Of a DNA stretch of 64,000 nt, positions 34,713 through 42,958 are shown piece by piece. The translations under genes and the position numbers were made by a program. The notes below the pieces were generated by a model. That model was given only the letters and a program-made list of their open reading frames with translations, was not told the origin of the DNA and did no database searches. This stretch comes from Myxococcales bacterium (lineage in GTDB: Bacteria; UBA10199; 2-02-FULL-44-16; JAAZCA01), in contig JAAZCA010000005.1 of NCBI GenBank assembly GCA_012513515.1, positions 29,792-93,791 on the forward strand, written 5' to 3'. How positions within the stretch are numbered: the first letter of the stretch is position 1; every line of letters begins with the position of its first letter.

Positions 34713-35414
34713 CTATGGCAGAGTGACAGATCTGCTCTTAGCGCTGGAATCCGTAAAGGTGACAGATATGTCTATCGTCTTACCTGAAATGCCAGAGGAA
34801 AATTTGATAAAATTAACTACCGCCGAGCCAGTAATTCTGTAATCCAGGATGTCGATCGGAGAACCGGAAGATATCCCGGACATATCATCATAGACATCGA
34901 TGCCGTCTATCCTGATTCCCCTTACAGTCTCCCCCAGATTTGGAGAAATGGAAAAGGTCATCTTATCTATATTGATTGCATTTAAGCATGTTTTGTCGAT
35001 AACAACGTTCTGCAGCTCATTACCCGAAGAACCGCCAACGACAGCTCCGGAAATATCTATCTCTGCGCAATCCCCCGCGAGCAAATCGGTGGTGATCGAG
35101 TGCGTGCGCTGAACATCGGAGGCAACACCTACAGCTGTGATCTTTCGTTGAAGCGGAGCAATACCGGTTGTAAACTTTGCTTGGCCTAGGACCTTATTGT
35201 TGACTATTGGATAGCCTCCCTCTTTTATTTCCCTCAAAGCATATTCAAATGCCGCCTGAACGGCATAAAAAGCGTATTCGCGTTTTATGCTCTTCATCCT
35301 CGACTCCTGGTCCATTGAAACGAGCGCTACAAGCGCCGCCCCCAAGACACCGAGAATGATCAGCGTAAAAAGAGTGCCGATTATTGAAACGCCCTTGTCG
35401 TTCACAAACTTCAT
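34713..35414 (-). CDS. PilX/MshP-like minor pilin with one copy of the repeat domain (first set)
   Basis: 233 residues beginning MKFVNDKG, with likely cleavage before VSIIG; like MshP/PilX it lacks Glu at +5. A pilin-like helix region (EYAFYAVQAAFEYALREIKEGGYP) resembles that of the 503-residue protein (FDLVHAGMEYALKRLDDGINP). The C-terminal domain carries DCAEIDIS, KTC, the IDILDY motif (IDITDY in the paralogue) and ISVTFTDSS, so it is one copy of the domain that is tripled there. The ATG at 35414 has AGGAGA 9 bases upstream. Confidence 0.82.
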   Translation of the reverse strand: MKFVNDKGVSIIGTLFTLIILGVLGAALVALVSMDQESRMKSIKREYAFYAVQAAFEYALREIKEGGYPIVNNKVLGQAKFTTGIAPLQRKITAVGVASDVQRTHSITTDLLAGDCAEIDISGAVVGGSSGNELQNVVIDKTCLNAINIDKMTFSISPNLGETVRGIRIDGIDVYDDMSGISSGSPIDILDYRITGSAVVNFIKFSSGISGKTIDISVTFTDSSAKSRSVTLP

Positions 35415-35427
35415 CGGAAAATATCTC

Positions 35428-35952
35428 CTACTCAAAATTGCTGTACATAAACGACCTCGGGAAAACGTTCGTCCTAAGATGTATGCTGCCGGCACCTGCC
35501 GGCGCCTCAACGGTAAAATCTATATTGATAAGGCGCACGAGATGCGCCCATATCGTTCTGGTACCATCAGACTTCAAATAATCGAAATCTAAATAAACAA
35601 CGTTCCCAGCCAGGAAATCTTCGTCACGATATATGCACGGAACACTCAATCCTTTTTTGCTCGCCGTGTAGCTTTTAAAATTGGTTGAAACTCCATCGAC
35701 GTCGCGAAAGCCAAATTTGTTATCCGCCATCCATGTTATTTCGTCTGAATCTATCATCAGAATCTCATCGACCATCCTCTCCATTGCGAGCCTTGCGGTC
35801 TGCGACGCATCATGCCTGTTGACTATCAGCGAGTACACGTCGAGACCCGAGGTGAGAACTTTAGCGGCAACGCCGGCAATCACCCCCACAACGACGACGG
35901 TGAGCACCGTCTCGATGAAGGTAAACGCCCTTTTGGAAAGCAGCCTTCTCAT
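35428..35952 (-). CDS. Minor pilin, GspJ/MshO-like (first set), Ala at cleavage position
   Basis: 174 residues with the signal MRRLLSKRA followed by FTFIE. The residue before the cut is Ala9 rather than the nearly invariant Gly; some prepilin peptidases accept Ala, so processing is plausible but may be slow. After the hydrophobic helix the protein has VNRHDASQTARLAMERMVDEIL, as in J-type/MshO pilins. It ends close to the start of the X/P-like pilin (13-base gap). It is paralogous to the protein at 33176-33685. Confidence 0.8.
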   Translation of the reverse strand: MRRLLSKRAFTFIETVLTVVVVGVIAGVAAKVLTSGLDVYSLIVNRHDASQTARLAMERMVDEILMIDSDEITWMADNKFGFRDVDGVSTNFKSYTASKKGLSVPCIYRDEDFLAGNVVYLDFDYLKSDGTRTIWAHLVRLINIDFTVEAPAGAGSIHLRTNVFPRSFMYSNFE

Positions 35953-35959
35953 TCTTACC

Positions 35960-36370
35960 TCAGTAATTGGAGATTATGGTAGGAATCGATACCCTCTGAT
36001 TTGCAGCCTGTCCCCATACAACTGTAACTGTAACCCTCTTATATCCTGAAGAGGGTTCCGGCGTAATCAAATCGGACGATGCAACTTCGGCTATGTTTGT
36101 GCTCCTCGTGTAAACGCTTAAATCACCTGTAAATGTTTCGTTCGGATAGGCGTTCGATGTGATGGATCCATACCCCGAGGTAACCTTAGCAAGTATTATT
36201 CTCTCTAATTTTTCACGCGCAAGATTCGACGCAATAACATTCAAGTCTATCTGTATCGCTCCACGGGTGGCGTTTTCAAAAAGGGCCATGATGCCCACCA
36301 TGCCGACCGAGATAATGACCACGGTCAAAAGAAGCTCGATCAAGGTAAAACCCCTGCGGCATAACTTCAT
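35960..36370 (-). CDS. Minor pilin, GspI/MshD/PilV-like (first set)
   Basis: 136 residues with the signal MKLCRRG cut before FTLIE and a standard pilin helix. Conserved I-type features are LNVIASNLAREKLERIILAK and a C-terminal strand YKRVTVTVVWG. Its start overlaps the stop of the upstream H-type pilin by 4 bases, indicating coupled translation in the first set. Confidence 0.82.
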   Translation of the reverse strand: MKLCRRGFTLIELLLTVVIISVGMVGIMALFENATRGAIQIDLNVIASNLAREKLERIILAKVTSGYGSITSNAYPNETFTGDLSVYTRSTNIAEVASSDLITPEPSSGYKRVTVTVVWGQAANQRVSIPTIISNY

Positions 36371-36870
36371 CTATCCTCCACACACATCCTGCAGCTGCAG
36401 CTGGTTCCATAGTCGAGTATATCGATGAGCACCGCCCCGGTATTTTCTATCACGTATATTCTGCGTCTGGCGCCGCTGTCGGCCAGCACTTCTATATTAC
36501 CTCCGCCTCCCATAGTAGGCTTTCCAAGTTTATTGAACTCGACTTGAAAGTTATTCGCCAGTGCGATGCTCCCGAAGTCGCTGACATTTTCCACCATCAA
36601 ATTCTTTTCGAATGGATCTATAGCAGGATTGGATGGAATCCCATCGTAGACGGTATACCCTCCCCCCTGCGTAAACTTAACACCATGAGGAGATCCTTTT
36701 GAAGTCGCCATCTGCTGAGCAAAGCGTATATCCGATTGAATTTTTCTGGAAAGTGAGTCAACCGAAACGTTGCCTATGTCACCGGTGTAGGAGATGAAGA
36801 GGGCCGCAATCACTACCAGCATCCCCATGACCAGAACCAGCTCTATCATTGTGAAACCGCTCGAACGCAT
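36367..36870 (-). CDS. Minor pilin, GspH/MshC-like (first set)
   Basis: 167 residues. The signal MRSSG is very short and is cut before FTMIE. IQSDIRFAQQMATSKGSPHGVKF, DGIPSNPAIDPFEKN and a late NTGAVLI strand are typical of GspH/MshC minor pilins. Three C-terminal cysteines (SCSCRMC) may form a disulfide. It is the first gene after the terminator that follows the major pilin, so its expression depends on read-through or an unseen promoter. Confidence 0.82.
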   Translation of the reverse strand: MRSSGFTMIELVLVMGMLVVIAALFISYTGDIGNVSVDSLSRKIQSDIRFAQQMATSKGSPHGVKFTQGGGYTVYDGIPSNPAIDPFEKNLMVENVSDFGSIALANNFQVEFNKLGKPTMGGGGNIEVLADSGARRRIYVIENTGAVLIDILDYGTSCSCRMCVEDR

Positions 36871-36883
36871 CTTTCACCTCAAG

Positions 36884-36926
36884 AAAAAAAGGGAAGCCGA
36901 GCGCTAGAAACCTCGACCTCCCTTTT
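36884..36926 (-). terminator. Rho-independent terminator after the major pilin
   Basis: On the minus strand a 14-base stem (36912-36925 with 36888-36901, closed with two G-U wobbles) and a 10-base loop are followed by seven T residues. It lies between the major pilin stop (36985) and the first minor pilin (36870). It would make the major pilin transcript mostly monocistronic and limit minor pilin expression. Confidence 0.75.
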
Positions 36927-36984
36927 AAATCTCAAAACAGTGCACAGCGCAAGCGACTGACAACGCTCGCCCATCAACCAAAGC

Positions 36985-37368
36985 TCACTGGAACGTGCCG
37001 TCCGTAATGTTATACGTAAAGGTCGTAACAGCCGTACCATCGTTGAAGGAATAGGAAGTCGCAGATGCCTTGGTCCAACTCGTATCATTGACCCCGTTCG
37101 AAAGAATGGTATCAAAGCATGTCACGCACGCACCGTTTGCATTGCTATCCAACGTTGCTGGATATGAACCAGAACCGCCGTTTGTAACCATGTCATTAGC
37201 CCTGTAAAGAGCTATCCCTGAGCGGACCGCGCCGACAACACCCTGCATCGAAGCCTGTTCAGCCGAAGTAGAGAGATCGAGGAATCTCGGGAGGGCGGAA
37301 ATTGCCAATATGCCCAATATCGTGATAACCAGAATCAACTCAATCAACGTAAACCCTTTGCGACTCAT
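36985..37368 (-). CDS. mshA: Major MSHA-type pilin
   Basis: 127-residue prepilin with a five-residue leader (MSRKG) cut before FTLIELILVITILGILA, giving a mature protein of 122 residues with Glu5. The rest follows MshA: PRFLDLSTSAEQASMQGVVGAVRSGIALYRAND. A short disulfide candidate (Cys81, Cys84; ACVTC) replaces the larger C-terminal loop of type IVa pilins. GGGGGAGG precedes the ATG. It has its own good promoter upstream and a strong terminator downstream, consistent with being the abundant subunit. Confidence 0.9.
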   Translation of the reverse strand: MSRKGFTLIELILVITILGILAISALPRFLDLSTSAEQASMQGVVGAVRSGIALYRANDMVTNGGSGSYPATLDSNANGACVTCFDTILSNGVNDTSWTKASATSYSFNDGTAVTTFTYNITDGTFQ

Positions 37369-37426
37369 AAAATCCTCCCCCTTGTTTAAATGGCACTTAT
37401 TATATTATTCAATGCTAACTTTCGAG

Positions 37427-37455
37427 ATTATAGTCCCATCCGCAAAAATTGTCTA
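37427..37455 (-). promoter_or_regulatory. Sigma-70-type promoter of the major pilin gene
   Basis: On the minus strand TAGACA (37450-37455, 5 of 6) is followed after exactly 17 bases by a perfect TATAAT (37427-37432). The predicted start is near 37420, giving a leader of about 50 bases with several AT-rich short repeats before the ribosome site. This is the best promoter by eye in the window. Confidence 0.65.
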
Positions 37456-37488
37456 GCCGATATTGACCAATAATTACAAAAAGTTAGA

Positions 37489-37851
37489 TCACCAGTATTC
37501 ATAACCGGCAGATGCGCTCCTAACCCACCCTGTGACCTTATCATACTGATATGGCGTCTCAAATGGGTCTATGATCGCTCCGGCCTTATTCAGCGTCAGA
37601 TTATGAAAAAAGCGCCTCGGGATATCCTCACCAGGGAACTTGTATTCGCTGGATATCATCTCGGCGAGATCCTCGGGGTTTCTGCCATTGACCGCCTTGA
37701 ATAGGTTGATCGATGTCCGGAGGGCCTGCAACTGGTAGAACATCGCCTTTTGATTGCTCAGCTGGCGTTCGAAATATATCGTTATGCTCATAATCGCAAC
37801 AGTCAGCAGCGCAACAACGATCAGCGCAATTCTTTCAGAATTTCTCTTCAT
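37489..37851 (-). CDS. Pilin-like protein without a prepilin cleavage site (copy 2)
   Basis: 120 residues: a basic N-terminus, one hydrophobic helix (ALIVVALLTVAIMSITIYF, about 9-27), then a pilin or GspG-like headpiece with LQALRTSINLFKAVNGRNPEDL and the ending IDPFETPYQYDKVTGWVRSASAGYEYW-like region. The end matches pilin-type proteins that read DPFGNPYQYDPVSGWV. There is no Gly-Phe-Thr-X-X-Glu motif, so prepilin peptidase should not process it; it may stay anchored in the inner membrane. It is paralogous to the gene just upstream. In MSHA loci this position is held by MshB/MshF, with which it may correspond. Confidence 0.75.
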   Translation of the reverse strand: MKRNSERIALIVVALLTVAIMSITIYFERQLSNQKAMFYQLQALRTSINLFKAVNGRNPEDLAEMISSEYKFPGEDIPRRFFHNLTLNKAGAIIDPFETPYQYDKVTGWVRSASAGYEYW

Positions 37852-37886
37852 ATATATAACCTCCTAGATATGCTCAATTTTTACTA

Positions 37887-38252
37887 TCACCAGCGAGTGT
37901 ACCCCTCAGTTGTAGACCTGACCCATCCCGAAACTGGATCGTATTGATATGGGTTGCCAAATGGATCTCGCAGCATATCCGCATCATCATCATACAGATA
38001 TTCCAGATAAGGCTTGGTTGAATTTTCAGTGGTATACTTACTTTTTTCGAGTTCAACCAGGTCGGGCGGAAGCTGTTTGTTTATAACCGCATAAAGCGAT
38101 ATTGCAGAGCGAAGCATCGAAAGCTCCTGTATCAGCAGCCTTCTCTTTTGAACTGTCGCCCTGCCGGCGTATATTCCGGCCCCAAGAACCAGACTCAACA
38201 TCACTACGACCGAGATAAGTACGACCTCAAAAGTGGATCTTTTCTTTTTCAT
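37887..38252 (-). CDS. Pilin-like protein without a prepilin cleavage site (copy 1)
   Basis: 121 residues with the same plan as its neighbour: N-terminal KKKRSTFEV, one hydrophobic helix (about 9-27), RRLLIQELSMLRSAISLYAVINKQLPPDLVEL-type helix, and the ending LRDPFGNPYQYDP then SGWVRSTTEGYTRW. The leader has Ser, not Gly, before TFE, so standard processing is unlikely. The ATG at 38252 is preferred to one at 38300 because the conserved part begins there. It starts 11 bases after mshG, and copy 2 follows after 35 bases. Function not known; probably a structural or regulatory component of pilus assembly. Confidence 0.75.
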   Translation of the reverse strand: MKKKRSTFEVVLISVVVMLSLVLGAGIYAGRATVQKRRLLIQELSMLRSAISLYAVINKQLPPDLVELEKSKYTTENSTKPYLEYLYDDDADMLRDPFGNPYQYDPVSGWVRSTTEGYTRW

Positions 38253-38263
38253 CTCTCCCCCTA

Positions 38264-39487
38264 TCAGTGCATCCCACCGACCACGGAAGACATATTCCAT
38301 ATGGGAAGGAAAATTGCCAGCGCTAAAAGCGCGACAAACGCAAAAATGCCAACTAAAAGTATCGGCTCCAGAAGCGTCGTGAGATTTTTTATCGTATGAT
38401 CGACTTCCAGATCAAAATGCTCGGCTACGGTGGAAAGCATCTCATCGAGGGCGCCCGCCCTTTCCGCGACGGCCGCAGTTTCAATCATGACCGGAGGAAA
38501 ATAGGTCTGCCGCGACATAGCTTCGGATAAAGTCGTGCCTCTTTTGATATCGTCCCTCACCTTCAAAATTTCCAAACCGAAGGCCGCATTGTCTATAACG
38601 TTGGCGACGACCTCGAGACTGCGAGGCATCGCCAGTCCGCTGTGGTAAAGGGCCGCCAAAATATGCCCAAACCTGGAGTTGGCAACCTTCAGGTTGAGTG
38701 GACCAAACACTGGCATCTTTAGCCTCAGGGCATCCATCTTAAAACGTCCGACCTTGGTGGTATAGAACCTTCTGAAGGCGACAAAACCGGCCATGGCGGC
38801 ACCGAGGACGAGATACCAATAATTTCTCATGAAGTTGCTGATTCCTATCAGAAGCTTTGTCGGAAGCGGAAGCTCGGCGTCGTACCTACCATAGAACTCG
38901 ACAAATCTCGGAACGACCAGTGTCATCAGGGTGGCGACGGCAACGACAAGAAAGAATATTACTATTTTGGGATACAGGGTAGCACCCTTAACATTTTTCT
39001 TAATCTCATAATCCTTTGAAAGAAGGGCTGAGAGTTTGCTGAGAACTTCTTCCAGTATTCCAGCCTCCTCGCCTGCGGCCAGCATTGAAACGTAGAGTTC
39101 GTTGAATATCTGAGGATGTCTTCCGAATGCCTGTGCAAGAGTTGATCCGGAACCTATGTCTGAACGCACCCTTATCAGGGCGTTGCGAAGGGTTCTGGCG
39201 CGGATTTGTTTGATCATCGTATCCAAAATGGTATCAATGCTAACTCCCGCTTTGAAAAGCGTATAGAACTGGCGAGTGAAGATCATTATATCTTCCTGCC
39301 TGACCTTGTTAAAAAGATCCGTAAACATCTTCAGTGAAAAAAAAGTCTTGGAGACCTCCTTGACCGAGATGGGGACCATCCCTTCCCTAAAAAGTCCCTC
39401 CTTAAGCTCCACTGAAGAAACCGCCTCGATCTCGCCAGAGATCAGAACTCCATCTTTGTCGCGAGCCTTGTATATGAATGTCGGCAT
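38264..39487 (-). CDS. mshG: Pilus inner-membrane platform protein MshG (PilC/GspF family)
   Basis: 407 residues with two T2SSF domains. It begins MPTFIYKARDKDGVLISGEIEA. The first domain has FTRQFYTLFKAGVSI and MLAAGEEAGILEEVL, the second ILAALYHSGLAM and VAERAGALDEMLSTVAEHFD. Hydrophobic segments lie near 170-195, 220-240 and at the C-terminus. It would form the base on which the ATPase turns during pilus assembly. It follows mshE by one base. Confidence 0.92.
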   Translation of the reverse strand: MPTFIYKARDKDGVLISGEIEAVSSVELKEGLFREGMVPISVKEVSKTFFSLKMFTDLFNKVRQEDIMIFTRQFYTLFKAGVSIDTILDTMIKQIRARTLRNALIRVRSDIGSGSTLAQAFGRHPQIFNELYVSMLAAGEEAGILEEVLSKLSALLSKDYEIKKNVKGATLYPKIVIFFLVVAVATLMTLVVPRFVEFYGRYDAELPLPTKLLIGISNFMRNYWYLVLGAAMAGFVAFRRFYTTKVGRFKMDALRLKMPVFGPLNLKVANSRFGHILAALYHSGLAMPRSLEVVANVIDNAAFGLEILKVRDDIKRGTTLSEAMSRQTYFPPVMIETAAVAERAGALDEMLSTVAEHFDLEVDHTIKNLTTLLEPILLVGIFAFVALLALAIFLPIWNMSSVVGGMH

Positions 39488-39488
39488 A

Positions 39489-41182
39489 TCAGCTATCCTC
39501 TCCTGTGACTCTCAAAACCTCTTCAACGGTGGTGATTCCGTCGATGATTCGCTGGACCCCCTGTTGCCGCATATCCTTGATCCCTCTCGACGTAACGTAA
39601 GAATCAAGCTCCGCCTCATTGGCACCGCTCATGACGAGTTGCCTCAGCTGCATATCCATATCGACAACTTTGAATAGCCCTATCCTTCCCGAATAACCAC
39701 TCATCCTGCAGAATTTGCATCCGCGCCCTCTGAATAATTTCGTACCATCGGGAATTGAAAGTGCAGACATCTTCACCGGATCGGGCTCAACCGGAGACTT
39801 GCACTTGGAACATATTTTTCTGACGAGCCTCTGAGACATAACCCCGACTAGAGCCGATGCTATCATAAATTTTTCAACGCCGAGATCCTCAAGCCTTGAA
39901 ACGGCGCCCAAAGCGGTATTCGTATGGATGGTCGAAAAAACGAGATGCCCGGTGATTGCAGCTCGAACAGCCATATCGGCCGTCTCCTGATCCCTAACCT
40001 CGCCCAACATTATTATGTCCGGGTCCTGCCTCAAAATAGATTTCATCGCAGAACCGAATGTCATGCCGGCTTTCACATTTACCTGCGCCTGATTGACCCC
40101 CGGGATTTCATTTTCTATCGGATCTTCGATGGAGACTATATTTCTGTCCTGTGAATTAAGACGCTGAAGAGCCGCATAGAGAGTCGTGGTCTTTCCTGAT
40201 CCGGTGGGGCCTGTCACGAGGAAGATTCCGTAAGGGCGGGATATTATATTTTCGAAGGTCTGTTTCTGCAGGTCGTCAAAACCCAGAGAGTCCACTCCCA
40301 GCGATTGTTCCTTCGTAAGCAGCCTGATCACAACTTTCTCACCGTACATCGTAGGATAAGTAGACACCCTCATGTCGAGGTTTTTGCCGCTCATCCTCGC
40401 TCTCACTCTTCCATCCTGTGGAATGCGCCTCTCGGCGATATCCATTCCACCTATGATCTTGATTCTGGTGATTATCGGAAGGTGAAGCTGTTTTTTAAGA
40501 ATGAGCCTCTCCTCAAGAACGCCGTCAACTCTGTTCCTGATTTTAAGTGTTTTCTCCGCTGGCTCGATATGGATGTCGCTGGCCCCTTCCTTCGCCGCGG
40601 TCGCCAAAAGCCTGTTGACCTCGGCTATCACCTGAGAACCCGACGCCATTTCCTTGAGCTGCTCGGCCATGTCTTCAACGGACTCGGAACCGTATTGAAT
40701 TATTTCAATTTCATCCTTCCCCTCGCCGGTTCCATCCATAGCCCGATAATTCTCAGCTATGAGTTGATCGATCTCATCCTGAGCTGCAAGCATCGGCTGA
40801 ATGCGGCAGTTGAGCGCCGCCCTGACGTCATCGAGCGCAAAGACATCGAGGGGATCGGCCATAGCGATGGTTAGCGTATCCTCTATTTTGAACATCGGCA
40901 TGAAATGATATTTCTTGGCAAGGCTCATCGGAACGAGCTTCACCGCATCGGAATCGATCGTATAGTCACCGAGGGCGACAAAGGGAATGTTGAGGCGTTT
41001 GCTCAAAAATTCAAATATCTGTTCGCGGTCGAGAAAACCCTTGCGAATAAGTATGTGACCGAGGTTTCCGCCAAGGTTTTTTGAGTCTCCTGAACGACGG
41101 CCAGCTGATCGGCGCTTATCAGGCCGGCCTCAACGAGCTCCTGCCCAAGGTTATCAAGAATTTTAAAGGTATTCTTTGACAT
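39489..41182 (-). CDS. mshE: Pilus assembly ATPase MshE (GspE/PilB family), interrupted by a frameshift
   Basis: Reading two frames together gives a protein of about 560 residues. It starts with ATG 41182 (GGGGGC upstream) and SKNTFKILDNLGQELVEAG, an MSHEN/GspE-N domain that binds c-di-GMP in MshE proteins. The first frame ends about 60 codons later. If one base is added at the run of six A (41077-41082, T on the plus strand), it continues LGGNLGHILIRKGFLDREQIFEFLSKRLNIPFVALG and on through the rest. The remainder is intact: Walker A GPTGSGKTT, EDPIE Asp box, Walker B IIMLGEVRD, HTNTA His box and zinc cysteines CSKC/CKFC. This could be a sequencing error, a real mutation, or slippage at the homopolymer. 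The apparent downstream start at 41006 is only a TTG in mid-domain. Confidence 0.85.
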
Positions 41183-41205
41183 GGAGCCCCCACGAAACGG
41201 GCGGC

Positions 41206-41235
41206 ATATTACCAAACAGATATAGGCAAGGTCAA
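41206..41235 (-). promoter_or_regulatory. Promoter of the msh pilus operon
   Basis: On the minus strand TTGACC (41230-41235) is followed after 18 bases by TAATAT (41206-41211). The start would be near 41199, 17 bases before the mshE ATG. It lies in the divergent gap between mshE and the membrane-protein gene at 41297. TTGAAG (41240-41245) with TATCCT 15 bases away on the plus strand is a weaker candidate for the divergent gene. Confidence 0.45.
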
Positions 41236-41296
41236 CTTATTGAAGCCCTGCGCAGCGGACTATCCTTTTATTTAGGACTCTGATATACAGGTCGCT

Positions 41297-42958
41297 ATGT
41301 CATACTTCAAAGAAAGAGCCCCTTCCGGAATGATCTTGTTCATGGCCCTCCTCGGGCTAATTGTGGCCGCAGGATTTACCAAGATCTCCGGCTACGACAT
41401 ATGGTGGCACCTCAAAACCGGCGAGATAATTTTCAGCACGAGGCAGATCCCCTTAAATGATATATTTTCCTACACGGCCATGGGAAATCCATGGGTAAAC
41501 CATGAATGGCTCTTTCAGGTCATGGCGTGGCTGCTCTATTCTAAGATAGGACTTTCCTCCCTAACACTTCTGCAGTTCGGCATAGTAGCGGCGATGTCGA
41601 TATTCCTGTACTCGACATTTCTCCGGACTACTGAATCGAAGATCGCAGCGATGTTCGGCACAGCACTGACAACGCTATCGGTGGCCGACAGGGTGATGAT
41701 GCGCCCATTTCTTATAGGACTAATGCTAACCGCTTATTTCCTTTTCCGTCTTCATTCGTACGTAACAAAAGACAAGGGCTCTCTTTTTGAACTTCCATTC
41801 TTAACCATCCTCTGGGTCAATGTACACGCAGGAGGAATGATAGGACCATCCCTCATACTGGCCTTCGCCGCAGGGGAAAGCTTGCAGCGTCTGATCGCCA
41901 TCAAGACGAAATGGGGAGCCCAATCACCCTCCTCTCCTGACATCATCCGCAAGTTGTGGCTAGTCGGGATCACCAGCACGGTCGCTGCGATCATCAACCC
42001 GTTCGGCACAGAGACATACACATTTTCGACATCCCACTTTCAAATGAAAGCGATACTCTCGTTCACTCAGGAATGGATTCCCGTACTCGATCCAAGGCTA
42101 GACGGCGTATTTTCTCAGATATTATTCCGAATACTGCTCCTGCTCACACCCTTATCATTCGTAGTCAACAGAAGAAGCGCCCGCCTTTCACACCTCGGAA
42201 TATGGGTGATCGCATCTATGATGGTGCTCAAGGGAAGAAGGTTTACCGCTGACTACGCAATAATGATGACCCCCATAATATTCCTCAACTTTAGGACGCT
42301 AGCCGGCAAATTCAGGGTCACCGCCGGGGCTGAAAACCTGAGAAGATGGGGAAGCGTCCTGATAGTTTCGGTAATTTCACTCATAGCCGTTCGCGACGGC
42401 ATCCCAGCGACAATACGCGGAGGAACAGCCGGAGAACTGGGTCTAGGGATCGTCAGCAACTTTCCTTCCGGAACAGCCGACTTTTTGGAACGCGAGGGGA
42501 TACATGGCAGGATGTTCAACGAGATGGGCCTGGGAGGATATCTCATCTTCCGGCGATGGCCGAAAGAATTGGTATTCATAGATGGAAGGACTCCTGTCTA
42601 CGGAGATGAGTTCTATCTCGAATACATGGACATCATCCAAAACCCCAGAAACCTAGAGGCTCTGCTCAAAAAATATGGTATCGACTATATGGTATTCAAC
42701 GCCTATCAGGCTTGGAGCATGCGACACATGCACCGCTACATATCGACGAGGCCGGATTGGAAGCTGGTCTATGCGACAAGCCATGGGTTCGTATATCTGA
42801 AAGACAAGCCTGAATATCGTGAGAAAATAGAACGCCTCTGGATTCCGGAACATCCTCTGGTAGAAGAGATGAAACGCATAGGCGAGATCAAAGTAAAAAA
42901 AGATATGAAAGATATCGGCGATTCTGATATTGTACCCGAAAACAACAGGGGGAAATGA
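41297..42958 (+). CDS. Polytopic membrane protein, possibly a GT-C-type glycosyltransferase
   Basis: 553 residues with about ten hydrophobic segments and a C-terminal soluble part (about 420-553). The first external loop reads SGYDIWWHLKTGEIIFSTRQIPLNDIFSY; an acidic motif next to Trp-Trp-His in this loop is reminiscent of GT-C glycosyltransferases such as oligosaccharyl or mannosyl transferases, but I did not see a diagnostic signature. The C-terminal part has LGGYLIFRRWPKELVFIDGRTPVYGDEF and KYGIDYMVFNAYQ. Its stop overlaps the pilT start by 4 bases, so the two are co-translated. A role in modifying pilins or surface glycans is an inference from this coupling. Confidence 0.75.
   Translation: MSYFKERAPSGMILFMALLGLIVAAGFTKISGYDIWWHLKTGEIIFSTRQIPLNDIFSYTAMGNPWVNHEWLFQVMAWLLYSKIGLSSLTLLQFGIVAAMSIFLYSTFLRTTESKIAAMFGTALTTLSVADRVMMRPFLIGLMLTAYFLFRLHSYVTKDKGSLFELPFLTILWVNVHAGGMIGPSLILAFAAGESLQRLIAIKTKWGAQSPSSPDIIRKLWLVGITSTVAAIINPFGTETYTFSTSHFQMKAILSFTQEWIPVLDPRLDGVFSQILFRILLLLTPLSFVVNRRSARLSHLGIWVIASMMVLKGRRFTADYAIMMTPIIFLNFRTLAGKFRVTAGAENLRRWGSVLIVSVISLIAVRDGIPATIRGGTAGELGLGIVSNFPSGTADFLEREGIHGRMFNEMGLGGYLIFRRWPKELVFIDGRTPVYGDEFYLEYMDIIQNPRNLEALLKKYGIDYMVFNAYQAWSMRHMHRYISTRPDWKLVYATSHGFVYLKDKPEYREKIERLWIPEHPLVEEMKRIGEIKVKKDMKDIGDSDIVPENNRGK

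Noticed and set aside
37369..37488. Sigma-54 promoter for the major pilin
   Set aside because: A GG and a GC were found in the leader, but their spacing is three bases too long; the sigma-70-type match in the same gap is much better.
39489..41006. mshE taken as a complete gene starting at 41006
   Set aside because: The start there is TTG in the middle of a conserved domain without a ribosome site; the missing N-terminal part is encoded just upstream in another frame.
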